A stretch of DNA of 64,000 bases from Pseudoramibacter sp. (GCF_022484225.1 NZ_JAKVLT010000001.1:868001-932000); one strand, 5' to 3'. Numbered from the stretch's first letter, positions 25,174 through 33,751 are shown. Notes: generated by a model from the letters alone, not told the origin. Numbers and translations are program-made.

Positions 25174-26253
25174 TTAAAGCAGCTTGGAAAAAGCCGTAGG
25201 CAGGGGATAGGCCTGATTTAAAGCTTCAGCGCTGGCAAAAAGCCAATCTGGATCTTTTGGCGATGCCGAAACACTGAGATCACAGCGGTAGACGGCGATC
25301 TGCCAGGTGATATGGGTAAAGACGTGGCGGTCGTTTTTGACGAAAACCGGCTTTGGCACAGCAAGTCCCAGCTTTTCGCTGATTAGCGCCGTCAGCTGGG
25401 AAAGTCCGGCCTGTTTGTTGGTGTAAGCCACAGCGGGCAGCCCCCAGAGTCCGGCGAGGAGGCCCTTGTCCGGACGTTTTAAGATCAAGAGCCGGCCGTC
25501 GGGGTCTTTTACCAGAGCAGCGGCGATTTTCTGCTGACGGTGTTTGATCTTTTTGGATTTGACCGGGCGTTTGGCAATCGTCCCCCGGGCCAGGGCTAGA
25601 CAGCAGCTGCGCCACGGACAGATCAGGCAGGAGGGGGATTTGGGCGTGCAGACCAGGGCGCCGAGCTCCATGAGGGCTTCGTTGAAGTCCCCGGGCCGGT
25701 CTTCGGGCATCCAGGTTAAAAGCCAGTTTGAAATCAGGTTCCGGGTCGCCGGCAGGGCGGTGTCCGCCGGGCTGTCCATGAGCCGGGCCGCCACCCGCAT
25801 GACGTTGCCGTCCACGGCCGTCGCCCTTTCGTTAAAGGCGAGGGAAGCGACGGCCCCGGCGGTGTAAGGGCCGATTCCGGGGAGTTTGGACAAGGCTTCA
25901 GGGGTTCTTGGAAATTCGCCGAGAGCTTTGATTTCAACGGCGGCCTTCCTGAGATTGCGGGCCCTGGCGTAGTAGCCCAGCCCTTCCCAGGCTTTGAGGA
26001 CGTCCTGCTCGCTGGCTTCGGCCAAAGCGTCCAGGGTCGGGAATTTTTCGACAAACCGGTTGTAGTAAGGCACCAGGGTGTCGATCTGGGTCTGCTGCGC
26101 CATGATTTCAGAGATCCAGACGTGGTAAGGGTCCGCGCGGGTCGTTTTCGCCGGCTTTCTGAAAGGCAGGTCTCTCTTGTTTTCGTCAAACCACTTCAGC
26201 AGGGCGTCGGCGGTGCCCTCTGAAGGGGCTGGAATAGATAATACAGGTTTCAT
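25174..26253 (-). CDS. mutY: A/G-specific adenine glycosylase
   Basis: Removes adenine mispaired with 8-oxoguanine. From the ATG at 26253 it has 359 residues, the family norm. Seen are the EIMAQQTQ helix, the helix-hairpin-helix LPGIGPYTAGA, the catalytic aspartate in AVDGNVMRV, the [4Fe-4S] loop cysteines in CTPKSPSCLICPWRSC and a C-terminal NUDIX-like domain that reads the 8-oxoG. In-frame codons upstream to 26361 encode a non-conserved hydrophobic stretch overlapping the divergent ilvE promoter and were left out. No clear ribosome binding site is seen. Confidence 0.94.
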   Translation of the reverse strand: MKPVLSIPAPSEGTADALLKWFDENKRDLPFRKPAKTTRADPYHVWISEIMAQQTQIDTLVPYYNRFVEKFPTLDALAEASEQDVLKAWEGLGYYARARNLRKAAVEIKALGEFPRTPEALSKLPGIGPYTAGAVASLAFNERATAVDGNVMRVAARLMDSPADTALPATRNLISNWLLTWMPEDRPGDFNEALMELGALVCTPKSPSCLICPWRSCCLALARGTIAKRPVKSKKIKHRQQKIAAALVKDPDGRLLILKRPDKGLLAGLWGLPAVAYTNKQAGLSQLTALISEKLGLAVPKPVFVKNDRHVFTHITWQIAVYRCDLSVSASPKDPDWLFASAEALNQAYPLPTAFSKLL

Positions 26254-26323
26254 AATGGGTAGTGTAACAAAAGGCAGGGGATCGCGCAAACGAAATTGTA
26301 TCAGATAAAATACAAGAATTATC

Positions 26324-26352
26324 TTGTAGATTGTATACATGACTGCTACAAT
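26324..26352 (+). promoter_or_regulatory. Promoter for ilvE
   Basis: TTGTAG at 26324-26329, a 17-bp spacer and TACAAT at 26347-26352, 58 bp before the ilvE ATG. No T-box-like leader is seen between them. Confidence 0.7.
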
Positions 26353-26409
26353 AGAATGCATGAGATTAATTGATCGATCAGGATCAAAGCAATAAGGAGA
26401 GTTAGTTAG

Positions 26410-27474
26410 ATGGATATCAAATTTGTCAAAGCCAAAACATTAAAAGAAAAGCCGGACCAGAACAACCTGCCTTTCGGCCGCATCTTTACTGATTATATGT
26501 TCACGATGGATTACGATCAGGACAACGGCTGGCACAATGCCCAGATCGTGCCTTACGGCCCCATCAGCCTGGAACCTTCCGCCTGCGTTTTCCACTACGC
26601 CCAGGAAGTCTTTGAAGGCACCAAAGCTTACAAGACGCCGGACGGCCACGTTCAGCTGTTCCGCCCCCAGGAAAACTTCGCCCGCCTGAACCGCTCCGCC
26701 AAGCGGATGTGCATTCCGCCCATCGACGAAGATTTCGCCCTGGAAGCTCTGAAAAAGCTCGTTGAAATCGAAAAAGACTGGATTCCGACCGCACCGGGCA
26801 CTTCTCTCTACATTCGTCCGTTTATCATCGCCACTGAAAACTACATCGGCGTTCACGTCTCCAACACCTATAAATTCTTCATCATTCTCTGCCCGGTGGG
26901 CTCTTACTACGAAGACGGCCTGAAACCGGCTGTGATGCACATCGAACAGGTTTACGCCAGAACTGTCGTCGGCGGGACAGGCGAAGCCAAATGCGGCGGC
27001 AACTATGCCGGTTCTCTGGCGGCAACCCAGAAAGCCAACGAAGAAGGCTACGAAGAAACCCTGTGGCTCGATGGCGCGACCCGCAAGAACATTGAAGAAG
27101 TGGGCTCCTGCAACGTCATGTTCAAGATCGACGGCAAATTTGTCACGCCGAAACTGACCGGGACCATTCTGCCGGGGATCACGCGGAAATCCATCATCCA
27201 GCTGCTGAAGAGCTGGGGCGAAACCGTCGAAGAACGGATCCTGCCGATTCAGGAACTCCTCGACGACTACCATGCCGGAAAAGTCGAAGAAGTGTTCGGC
27301 ATGGGCACCGCAGCCGTTGTGGCGCCGATCGGCAAACTGAACTACGCCGGCGAAGACATGGTCTTCAACAACGACGAAATCGGTCCTTACGCGCAGAAGA
27401 TCTACGACACCCTGGTCGGCATCCAGCACGGCACCGTGGAAGATCCGTTCAACTGGGTCGTCAAGGTCTGCTAG
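26410..27474 (+). CDS. ilvE: Branched-chain amino-acid aminotransferase
   Basis: PLP enzyme of fold type IV interconverting Leu/Ile/Val and their keto acids. The 354 residues match the longer type (about 350-360). Motifs: EVFEGTKAYKTPDG, RLNRSAKRMC, the PLP lysine in GEAKCGGNYAGSLAATQKA (lysine of GEAK), LWLDGATRKNIEEVGSCN, and GTILPGITR. AAGGAG lies 11 bases before the ATG. It is a monocistronic unit; AzlCD exporters (53.4-54.5 kb) and IorAB act in the same area of metabolism. Confidence 0.95.
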   Translation: MDIKFVKAKTLKEKPDQNNLPFGRIFTDYMFTMDYDQDNGWHNAQIVPYGPISLEPSACVFHYAQEVFEGTKAYKTPDGHVQLFRPQENFARLNRSAKRMCIPPIDEDFALEALKKLVEIEKDWIPTAPGTSLYIRPFIIATENYIGVHVSNTYKFFIILCPVGSYYEDGLKPAVMHIEQVYARTVVGGTGEAKCGGNYAGSLAATQKANEEGYEETLWLDGATRKNIEEVGSCNVMFKIDGKFVTPKLTGTILPGITRKSIIQLLKSWGETVEERILPIQELLDDYHAGKVEEVFGMGTAAVVAPIGKLNYAGEDMVFNNDEIGPYAQKIYDTLVGIQHGTVEDPFNWVVKVC

Positions 27475-27529
27475 GCTTTCTGTTTGATCTTCTGTAAAGA
27501 AAAGATTAAAAGTTTATATCAAAAAAGAA

Positions 27530-27558
27530 TTGACAGGGGCGAAAGCCCCTGTTATAAT
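27530..27558 (+). promoter_or_regulatory. Consensus promoter for the tRNA-Ser genes, with a self-complementary spacer
   Basis: TTGACA (27530-27535), 17-bp spacer and TATAAT (27553-27558): a perfect sigma-70 type promoter. The spacer and edges form a perfect inverted repeat, ACAGGGGC-GAAA-GCCCCTGT. Confidence 0.9.
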
Positions 27559-27594
27559 ATTGCTTGCAGTTATTGCATTTGCAGTGACGCAAAC

Positions 27595-27683
27595 CGAGAG
27601 GTATCGAAGCGGTCATAACGAGGCGGTCTTGAAAACCGTTTGGGTGCAAGCCCACGTGGGTTCGAATCCCACCCTCTCGGCCA
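27595..27683 (+). tRNA. tRNA-Ser (anticodon UGA)
   Basis: Acceptor stem CGAGAGG/CCTCTCG with discriminator G (usual for serine) and encoded CCA. The anticodon loop CTTGAAA on stem GCGGT/ACCGT gives UGA. A long variable arm (TTGGGTGCAAGCCCA) marks a class II tRNA. T-loop TTCGAAT. It decodes UCA and UCG/UCU by wobble. Confidence 0.97.
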
Positions 27684-27744
27684 TTTAATTGAATATGGCT
27701 GTGCAGCTTGTTTTTGATCAGCAAAAAGCTGTAAGGCCAGGTAC

Positions 27745-27836
27745 GGAGAAGTACTCAAGTTGGCTGAAGAGGCGCCCCTGCTAAGGGTGTAGGTCGCTCA
27801 CGCGGCGCGAGAGTTCAAATCTCTCCTTCTCCGCCA
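27745..27836 (+). tRNA. tRNA-Ser (anticodon GCU)
   Basis: Acceptor stem GGAGAAG/CTTCTCC, discriminator G and encoded CCA. The anticodon loop CTGCTAA gives GCU, decoding AGC/AGU. A long variable arm and T-loop TTCAAAT are present. It is 61 bp from tRNA-Ser(UGA) and shares its promoter and terminator. Confidence 0.97.
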
Positions 27837-27845
27837 TGACAATTC

Positions 27846-27876
27846 GGCACAATGCCCAAAAGCATTGTGCCTTTTT
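27846..27876 (+). terminator. Intrinsic terminator of the tRNA-Ser operon
   Basis: GGCACAATGC, CCAAAA loop, GCATTGTGCC, then five T. Confidence 0.93.
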
Positions 27877-27923
27877 ATTATTTCCGCGATGCTTAAGCTT
27901 AAGCGCAAATATTCTGAAATAAT

Positions 27924-27953
27924 TTGCAGGTGACGGCGCCGCTGTGATAAAAT
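27924..27953 (+). promoter_or_regulatory. Candidate promoter for the Rrf2 gene
   Basis: TTGCAG at 27924-27929, 18-bp spacer, TAAAAT at 27948-27953 preceded by an extended TG, 50 bp before the ATG. Confidence 0.5.
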
Positions 27954-28002
27954 GCCTCCATAAATAACAGACCGTGATTTGATCTAGAAACGGAAAATCA
28001 AG

Positions 28003-28479
28003 ATGATGCTCATTACAAAGGAAACAGATTATGCGATGCGTTTGATCCGGGGGCTCTCCGACGGGAAAAAGCATACGGTCGGAATGCTGGCCTGTTCGGA
28101 AAAAGTCCCGAGACAATACGCGTATAAAATTTTGAAAAAACTCGAAGGTGGCCGGATCGTGGTCATCACCCGGGGCGCCGACGGCGGCTATCAGCTGGCC
28201 CGTCCTCTCTCGGAAATGACCCTTTACGACGTGATGGAAGCCCTGGGCGATACGCCGGGGGTGGCCGCGTGCGTGGGAAGTGCGGATTACGCCTGCACCT
28301 GGTGTGAAAATCATGAAGAAGCCTGCCGGGTGAAAGGCCACCTCCTTGCGATTCAGCGCCAGCTTTCAGATGTCCTCAAGGCCCACAGCCTGCGGGAAAT
28401 TTTGTTTGATCCGGCAAAACCGGTTCTCTTTGACCCAAAAGAAACACAGATAAAAACAAAAACTAAAGAAGTAGGTTGA
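28003..28479 (+). CDS. Rrf2 family transcriptional regulator with Cys-rich sensor loop
   Basis: Winged-helix DNA-binding protein, 158 residues. The N-terminus ITKETDYAMRLIRGL and the recognition region VPRQYAYKILKKLEGG followed by GADGGYQLARP are typical of the family. Four cysteines (Cys90, Cys98, Cys101, Cys108) could hold an Fe-S cluster as in IscR/NsrR, although the spacing differs from those proteins. Related regulators sense iron-sulfur status, NO or redox. The gene heads a run with the HD and LtaS-like genes; its targets are unknown. Confidence 0.88.
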   Translation: MMLITKETDYAMRLIRGLSDGKKHTVGMLACSEKVPRQYAYKILKKLEGGRIVVITRGADGGYQLARPLSEMTLYDVMEALGDTPGVAACVGSADYACTWCENHEEACRVKGHLLAIQRQLSDVLKAHSLREILFDPAKPVLFDPKETQIKTKTKEVG

Positions 28480-28512
28480 GAGACCTTCTTTTTTATTGAA
28501 TCGAGGTTTGTG

Positions 28513-29139
28513 ATGCAGGAAATCGATCAGGAAAGGCTGCAGCAGCAGCTGGATTTCATTTTGGAAATCGACAAAGAAAAAAACGTGTTCCGCCAGACCC
28601 ATTTGAGCGGCGGCGGACGGGCCGAAAACGACGCCGAACACGCCTGGCACATGGCTGTCATGATGGCGCTTTTGTCCGAATACGCGAACGATGACTTCGA
28701 TCTGGCTCGGGGCATGCTCATGTGCCTGATTCACGACATCGTCGAAATTGATGCCGGAGACACCTACGCCTACGATGAACAGGCGAAAACGACCCAGAAC
28801 GATCGGGAAGAAAAGGCGGCGGACCGGATTTTCGGCCTGCTCCCTGAAGATCAGGCCCAAAAATTCAGAGAGCTTTTCGAAGAGTTTGACGCCGGCACGA
28901 CCCCGGAAGCGCGGTTTGCCCGGGTGATGGACAATGTCCAGCCGGTGCTTCTCAACGACGCCAACGGCGGCGGCGACTGGCTGCGCCACGGCGTTCACCG
29001 GGGACAGATCGAAAAGCGCCAGCAGAAAACGAAGCAGGGCTCCCGTTCCCTTTATCAGCTGGTCGAGGCCATCATCGACCGGAATGTGGCAGCAGGCCAT
29101 ATCGCGCCAGATGAAAGTAAAACGCAAAAACAGGAGTAG
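28513..29139 (+). CDS. HD-domain hydrolase (YfbR/HDDC2-like)
   Basis: Metal-dependent phosphohydrolase of 208 residues from the ATG at 28513, six bases after GAGG; a GTG one codon before is possible. The metal ligands are seen as H in AEHAWHMAVM, HD in CLIHDIVEID, and a downstream aspartate in RVMDNVQPVLLND. Relatives are 5'-deoxynucleotidases. It sits between the Rrf2 gene and the LtaS-like gene, 3 bp before the latter. Confidence 0.87.
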   Translation: MQEIDQERLQQQLDFILEIDKEKNVFRQTHLSGGGRAENDAEHAWHMAVMMALLSEYANDDFDLARGMLMCLIHDIVEIDAGDTYAYDEQAKTTQNDREEKAADRIFGLLPEDQAQKFRELFEEFDAGTTPEARFARVMDNVQPVLLNDANGGGDWLRHGVHRGQIEKRQQKTKQGSRSLYQLVEAIIDRNVAAGHIAPDESKTQKQE

Positions 29140-29142
29140 GCC

Positions 29143-31386
29143 ATGGGAGAAGACAGAAAAAAAGATCCGAGAATTGCCAAATCCTCTGAAAGCATTGAAG
29201 ATCTGAAAGACGAAGATCAATTAAAAGAAGACCGGCAGGCCCTGGAAGCCCTCAATCAGAAAGCCTCGGGCAAAGAAAAGCTCGCGAAAGGGCTGAAGAC
29301 CCTGGGCCTTTATCTGCGCTACGCCTTTAAAAAAATCGGCCGGGGCGCGGATCAGCTGGGTGAAAAGATGGCCGGCCCGGATCAGTATTTCAACGATCAC
29401 GCGATTCTGCTCCACATTCCCCTGTCGATTCTGGTCGTCTTCATCATCGAACTGGTGTCGCGGCATTCTTTTGCCGGCGTCTTTCAATTTATGACCCGCC
29501 ACACCATCGCCTTTCTCTACAACTGTCTGGTGGTGTATCTGATCTATTCCGTGACGTTTCTGGTCAGAAGGCGCAGCGCCCTGAGAGTTCTCATCACCGG
29601 GGTGCTGCTGCTCCTCGGGGTGATCAATGGCATTCTGCTGCTGAGCCGGGTGTCACCCTTCGGGTTTACGGACTTCACGATGATTTCGGATCTGCTCACG
29701 ATGAAGAGCAGCAAGTACGTGTCCGGCGCCCTGACCGCCGTGGTGCTTTTGGGCGTGGTTCTGTTTCTCATCTATGTGGTCTTTCTGTTCTTCAAGGGAC
29801 AGAAGCAAAAGGGAAAACGCCCGTTTTGGATGCGCCTCGTCGCCGTCGCCCTGTGCATCGCGGCGATTCCGGGATCGACGGTGTTTCTGCAGAAACAGCA
29901 CGAACTCAGCTCTTATTTCGGCAACCTGGCCCAGGGCTATTCGGACTACGGCTTCCTCTACGGCTTCGGCAACAGCATTTTCGGCCGGGGCATGAGCAAG
30001 CCGTGGAATTATTCTGACAAGTCTGTGAAGAAGATCACGTCGAGCACCAATATGGGCAAAACGGTGTGGATCAACGGCAAGAAAGTGAACGTCGTCGTGG
30101 TGCTTCTGGAATCCTTTTTAGATCCCACAGAAGTGAAGTATTTGTCGATGTCCAAAGACCCGATCCCGTATTTCCACTCCCTGGAATCCAATTACTCCTC
30201 GGGCTATCTGGAAGTGCCGGTGGTGGGCGCGGGCACCTGCAACACCGAATTTGAAATGCTCACCGGCATGTCCATGCAGTTCTTCGGCCCCGGGGAATAT
30301 CCCCAGAAGACGATCTTAAAGAAAGTCCAGAGTGTCGAAAGCTACGCTTCGGATCTTAAGAAGCTCGGCATCAAGAGCCACGTCGTGCACAACAACGGGG
30401 CCAATTTCTACAGCCGGAAGAACGCTTTTTCAAAGATGGGCTTTGACACCTTCACGTCCAAGGAAATGCTGGACATCACGAAAAAAGAATACAACCCCAT
30501 TAAGACCTGGCCCACCGACGACATCCTCATTGATTCGACCAAACAGGCCATGGATTCGACCAAGGGCAAGGATTTTGTCTACACCATCACCGTGGCGACC
30601 CACGGCAATTATCCCGACTATAAGGTCTTTGCCAATCCGGACGTCAAGGTCAAGGCCAAAGGCAAAGACCAGGCCCTGGACTACAAATGGGAATACTACG
30701 TCAACATGCTGTACCGGGAAGACCAGTGGATCAAGAATTACATCAGCATGCTCAAGAGCCGCAAGGAACCGACTTTGGTCATCATGTTCGGCGACCACGT
30801 CCCGAGCATGGACCTCACCAATCAGGAAGTGAAAAGCGGCGATATCTTCAAGACCAAGTACATCACCTGGAACAATTTCGGCATGAAGAAAGAAGACATG
30901 AATTTAGCGTCTTATGATCTCCTCGCCGAAATGTTTGACCGCCTCGGGGTTCACGGCGGAACGGTGATGAATTACCACCAGAAAATGCTGCAGGATGGCG
31001 CCCAATACGGTTCGCTCTCTTACATGCGCGGCCTGAAGATGCTCCAGTACGATCTGCTCTACGGCAAGCGCTACGCCTACAACGGCAAAAACCCCTATCC
31101 GGCGACCAATATCAAAATGGGCATCAACGACGTGAAGATCGACCGGGTTTACACCTACGACAACCGGGTGCACCTCTTCGGCGAAAACTTCACGCGGTGG
31201 AGCAAGGTCTTTGTCAACGGCAAGCAGATCTCGACGAAATATAAGAGCGGCCAGCATCTGTCCATCAGCGTGGACGACGTGCGCCAGGGCGACAAGATTC
31301 AGGTGAATCAGATGGGCTCCGGAGACGATGTGCTCCGTTCTTCCAATAAAGTGACGTATTCGGCGCCGACGGTCAGCGCGCAGTAG
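29143..31386 (+). CDS. LtaS-like sulfatase-fold phosphoglycerol transferase
   Basis: Membrane enzyme probably adding glycerol phosphate to a cell-envelope polymer. The 747 residues begin with about 85 charged cytosolic residues, then five transmembrane helices (about 87-105, 120-142, 148-168, 195-217, 231-249) and an extracellular sulfatase domain. Catalytic residues: metal-binding Glu323 (LLESFLD), nucleophile Thr365 in GAGTCNTEFEM, and Asp551-His552 in MFGDHVPSM. A beta-rich tail of about 90 residues (from about 655, VKIDRVYTYDNRVHLFG) resembles an IPT/TIG-like domain and is not part of standard LtaS. It is 3 bp after the HD gene. Confidence 0.9.
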   Translation: MGEDRKKDPRIAKSSESIEDLKDEDQLKEDRQALEALNQKASGKEKLAKGLKTLGLYLRYAFKKIGRGADQLGEKMAGPDQYFNDHAILLHIPLSILVVFIIELVSRHSFAGVFQFMTRHTIAFLYNCLVVYLIYSVTFLVRRRSALRVLITGVLLLLGVINGILLLSRVSPFGFTDFTMISDLLTMKSSKYVSGALTAVVLLGVVLFLIYVVFLFFKGQKQKGKRPFWMRLVAVALCIAAIPGSTVFLQKQHELSSYFGNLAQGYSDYGFLYGFGNSIFGRGMSKPWNYSDKSVKKITSSTNMGKTVWINGKKVNVVVVLLESFLDPTEVKYLSMSKDPIPYFHSLESNYSSGYLEVPVVGAGTCNTEFEMLTGMSMQFFGPGEYPQKTILKKVQSVESYASDLKKLGIKSHVVHNNGANFYSRKNAFSKMGFDTFTSKEMLDITKKEYNPIKTWPTDDILIDSTKQAMDSTKGKDFVYTITVATHGNYPDYKVFANPDVKVKAKGKDQALDYKWEYYVNMLYREDQWIKNYISMLKSRKEPTLVIMFGDHVPSMDLTNQEVKSGDIFKTKYITWNNFGMKKEDMNLASYDLLAEMFDRLGVHGGTVMNYHQKMLQDGAQYGSLSYMRGLKMLQYDLLYGKRYAYNGKNPYPATNIKMGINDVKIDRVYTYDNRVHLFGENFTRWSKVFVNGKQISTKYKSGQHLSISVDDVRQGDKIQVNQMGSGDDVLRSSNKVTYSAPTVSAQ

Positions 31387-31398
31387 GAGGCGGCGGTT

Positions 31399-32496
31399 GT
31401 GAAAAAACAAAAACATCAAAAATGGCTTTGGATTCTCATTGCGGCGGCTGCAGCGGCAGTGTTGATCGCGGTGCTTAAAAACCGCGTCAACATCACGACG
31501 TACAGAGATTCCAGACAGGAAGGTACGAAGGTTTACACCGTCGGCATCATCCAGTCCAAGTCGGGATCTTACGCCGACCAGATGGTTCAGGGCACCATGG
31601 ATGCCATGACGGACATTTTCGGCTCGAGCCATGTGAAGTTTACGGAAAAGCGGGTCAAGACCCAGAAGGCAGCCCAGAAAGCTGCGGCGCAGATGGCCAA
31701 AAACAAAGCCCTTATCGTCACCAGCGGCACCAAGGCCCTCATGGGAGCTGAAAAGGCCACGTCGACTGTCCCCATCGTCAGTGTGGGGGTGGTGAACTTC
31801 CAGCGGGCCCTGGGCATGACCGTCAGCAGCAACTGGGACTACCGCACCGGCCGCAACGTCACCGGCGTCGTGGGCGAACCGAGCCTGCCGGACACGCTGT
31901 CGATGCTCATCGAAGTGACCCCGGACCTCAAAACCGTGGGCATGATCCGGGACCCGAACGATTCGGACAGCGTTTATCAGTGCGACAAAATGAAAACCAT
32001 GCTCGATCAGGCGGGCATCGGCAGCAAAGTCTACGATCTGGCGAAAACCAGCAGCGACAGCGACGCAGAAAGTCTGGCGTCGACGGCGGTGTCTGAATGC
32101 AGCGCCCTGTACTTCCCGATGAACTGCGGCCTCAGCGCTCAGGCGTCGGTGATCGCGCCCATCGCGGCGGCGTCGGGCGTATCGACGGTGGCCGGAGACG
32201 CGTCTGTGGGCCGCCACGTGCTGGCCACGCTGTACACGGATCCCTACAATCAGGGGTACCGCGCCGGCAAAATGACTTACGGCATTCTCGTGGATAAAAA
32301 CAATCCGAAGCGCACCCACGTCAAGATTTTCAATTCCGGGGCGTCCCAGAAACTGTATCAGAAAACCCTGGCGGCGCAGATGAACAAGACTTTCCCCAAG
32401 TCTTTCAGCGAAATCGGCAGTTACCTGAGTCATTACGATCCGACGGAGGTGACGACGCGGATCAATGCCGGAGACACCCAGCAGGGAAATTATTAA
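31399..32496 (+). CDS. ABC transporter substrate-binding protein (TrpX/ABC_sub_bind family)
   Basis: Extracytoplasmic binding protein, 365 residues. It starts with GTG after AGGAGG. A short basic N-terminus and one hydrophobic helix (LWILIAAAAAAVLIAVL) with no lipobox cysteine suggest a membrane-anchored rather than lipidated protein. The periplasmic-binding fold shows YTVGIIQSKSGSYADQMVQG and GTKALMGAEKATSTVPIVSV, as in the family tied to tryptophan or other amino-acid import. No permease or ATPase gene is adjacent, so the partner is elsewhere or the protein has another role beside the LtaS-like enzyme. Confidence 0.85.
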   Translation: MKKQKHQKWLWILIAAAAAAVLIAVLKNRVNITTYRDSRQEGTKVYTVGIIQSKSGSYADQMVQGTMDAMTDIFGSSHVKFTEKRVKTQKAAQKAAAQMAKNKALIVTSGTKALMGAEKATSTVPIVSVGVVNFQRALGMTVSSNWDYRTGRNVTGVVGEPSLPDTLSMLIEVTPDLKTVGMIRDPNDSDSVYQCDKMKTMLDQAGIGSKVYDLAKTSSDSDAESLASTAVSECSALYFPMNCGLSAQASVIAPIAAASGVSTVAGDASVGRHVLATLYTDPYNQGYRAGKMTYGILVDKNNPKRTHVKIFNSGASQKLYQKTLAAQMNKTFPKSFSEIGSYLSHYDPTEVTTRINAGDTQQGNY

Positions 32497-32497
32497 C

Positions 32498-32526
32498 TTG
32501 AATTGACGGCGAAAGTTTTTTATAAT
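32498..32526 (+). promoter_or_regulatory. Promoter of the queDECF operon
   Basis: TTGAAT at 32498-32503, 17-bp spacer, TATAAT at 32521-32526. Transcription would start near 32532, exactly at the riboswitch. Confidence 0.75.
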
Positions 32527-32532
32527 AACAGA

Positions 32533-32621
32533 CGACAGTTCGACTGCACCATCCTGTCGGTAAACAAAACCAGGGCTTTCATTCATCGCATTTCATACGC
32601 CCTGCGCTGCAGGGCTTTTTT
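32533..32621 (+). ncRNA. preQ1-I riboswitch with terminator switch, before queD
   Basis: Aptamer: P1 CGACAG (32533-32538) with CTGTCG (32554-32559), a pyrimidine/CA-rich loop (TTCGACTGCACCAT) and the A-rich tail GTAAACAAAACCAGGG (32560-32575) characteristic of the class I pseudoknot. Expression platform: terminator GCCCTGC/GCAGGGC plus T-run at 32599-32621; CAGGGC at 32571-32576 in the aptamer tail can instead pair with GCCCTG as antiterminator. Ligand binding locks the tail and so permits termination. The following genes make preQ1, which supports the call. Confidence 0.85.
32599..32621 (+). terminator. Terminator of the preQ1 riboswitch
   Basis: GCCCTGC (32599-32605), GCT loop, GCAGGGC (32609-32615), six T. 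Its 5' arm is also the partner of the antiterminator. Confidence 0.88.
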
Positions 32622-32649
32622 ATTGGCAAAATTCGGAAAGGAAAAGCAG

Positions 32650-33084
32650 ATGTACACGTTAAAGACAAAGGGCCATTTTGATGCGGCCCATTTCTTAAAA
32701 GGCTACCGCGGCAAATGCGCGAACCTCCACGGCCACCGCTGGACCGTGACGGCGGAAATCCAGGGCGCGTCCCTTCAGACCGATCTTCAGCACCGGGGTA
32801 TGCTCGTCGATTTCGGCGATTTGAAAAAAGATTTAAGCGCATTGTGCGGCGCCTGCGACCACTGCCTGATTTATGAAGACGGCAGCCTGTCGGACACCGC
32901 CCTTCAGGCTTTGAACGGCGAAGGCTTTCGCCTGAAAGCAGTGCCTTTCAGACCTACGGCCGAAAATTTGGCGGCGTGGTTTGCCGGAAAGATGGCAGAC
33001 CAAGGCTACGACGTCCGCCGCGTTGAAGTCTACGAAACCCCGGACAATATGGCGGCCTACGAACCGGAAAGGAATGGTGATTAA
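32650..33084 (+). CDS. queD: 6-carboxy-5,6,7,8-tetrahydropterin synthase
   Basis: Second step of queuosine precursor synthesis, converting dihydroneopterin triphosphate to 6-carboxytetrahydropterin. From the ATG at 32650 (GGAAAGGAAAAG upstream) it has 144 residues. Zinc ligands His14, His27 and His29 (FDAAHFL and LHGH) and the catalytic Cys23 (GKCANLHGH) are present; DHCLIYE and PTAENLA follow. An in-frame extension upstream runs through the riboswitch and is not coding. First gene of queDECF. Confidence 0.94.
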   Translation: MYTLKTKGHFDAAHFLKGYRGKCANLHGHRWTVTAEIQGASLQTDLQHRGMLVDFGDLKKDLSALCGACDHCLIYEDGSLSDTALQALNGEGFRLKAVPFRPTAENLAAWFAGKMADQGYDVRRVEVYETPDNMAAYEPERNGD

Positions 33085-33751
33085 CGTGCAGGTCGCGGAA
33101 AAATTTATCAGCATCGACGGGGAAGGCCCCCACGCCGGGGAACTGGCGGCATTTATTCGGTTTAAGGGGTGCAACCTGAACTGCACCTACTGCGACACCA
33201 AGTGGGCCAATGTTAAAAACTGCACCGCCGCCGAAGAAAGCGCCGAAGATCTGGTGCGCTGGGTGCGGGATGAAGGCATCGACAACGTCACCCTGACCGG
33301 GGGCGAGCCGCTGCTTCAAAAGGATATTCAGCATTTAATCAGCGCCCTTTTAGATCAGGGCTGCCGGGTCGAAATCGAGACCAACGGCTCCATCGATCTC
33401 GCGCCGTTTTGTGAAGACCCGAAACACCGGCCGGTGTTCACTGTGGACTGCAAGCTCATGAGCAGCGGGGCGGCCTGTGTGCGGGCCATGCGGCCGGAAA
33501 ATTACAGACTTCTCAACGGCCACGACAGCGTCAAATTTGTGTGTGGCAGTTTGGAAGATTTAAAACGGGCCCAGGCCATCATCGCGAAATACGATCTCGA
33601 CCAGATCTGCCACGTTTTTCTGAGCCCGGTTTTTGGCGAAATTTCACCGAAAACCATCGTGGCCTTTATGAAAGACAAACGTCTCAACGGGGTGCGCCTC
33701 CAGCTTCAGCTGCACAAGATGATCTGGAATCCGGCGGCCCGGGGCGTTTGA
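33074..33751 (+). CDS. queE: 7-carboxy-7-deazaguanine synthase
   Basis: Radical SAM enzyme making 7-carboxy-7-deazaguanine. 225 residues; the cluster motif is CNLNCTYC (Cys33, Cys37, Cys40; C-x3-C-x2-C), preceded by FISIDGEGPHAG, with GGEPLLQ afterwards. The start is uncertain: ATG 33074, GTG 33077 and GTG 33086 all lie beside one GGAAAGGA ribosome binding site, the first being almost too close. The gene overlaps the queD end by 11 bases. Confidence 0.94.
   Translation: MVINVQVAEKFISIDGEGPHAGELAAFIRFKGCNLNCTYCDTKWANVKNCTAAEESAEDLVRWVRDEGIDNVTLTGGEPLLQKDIQHLISALLDQGCRVEIETNGSIDLAPFCEDPKHRPVFTVDCKLMSSGAACVRAMRPENYRLLNGHDSVKFVCGSLEDLKRAQAIIAKYDLDQICHVFLSPVFGEISPKTIVAFMKDKRLNGVRLQLQLHKMIWNPAARGV

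Noticed and set aside
26353..26409. T-box or leader attenuator before ilvE
   Set aside because: The leader is under 60 nt and shows no T-box sequence or terminator. The same search before argS was negative.
30904..32586. Long minus-strand reading frame of 560 codons opposite the LtaS-like/binding-protein genes
   Set aside because: A mirror of biased codon use in the real plus-strand genes; no motif, no ribosome binding site, Arg/His-rich composition.
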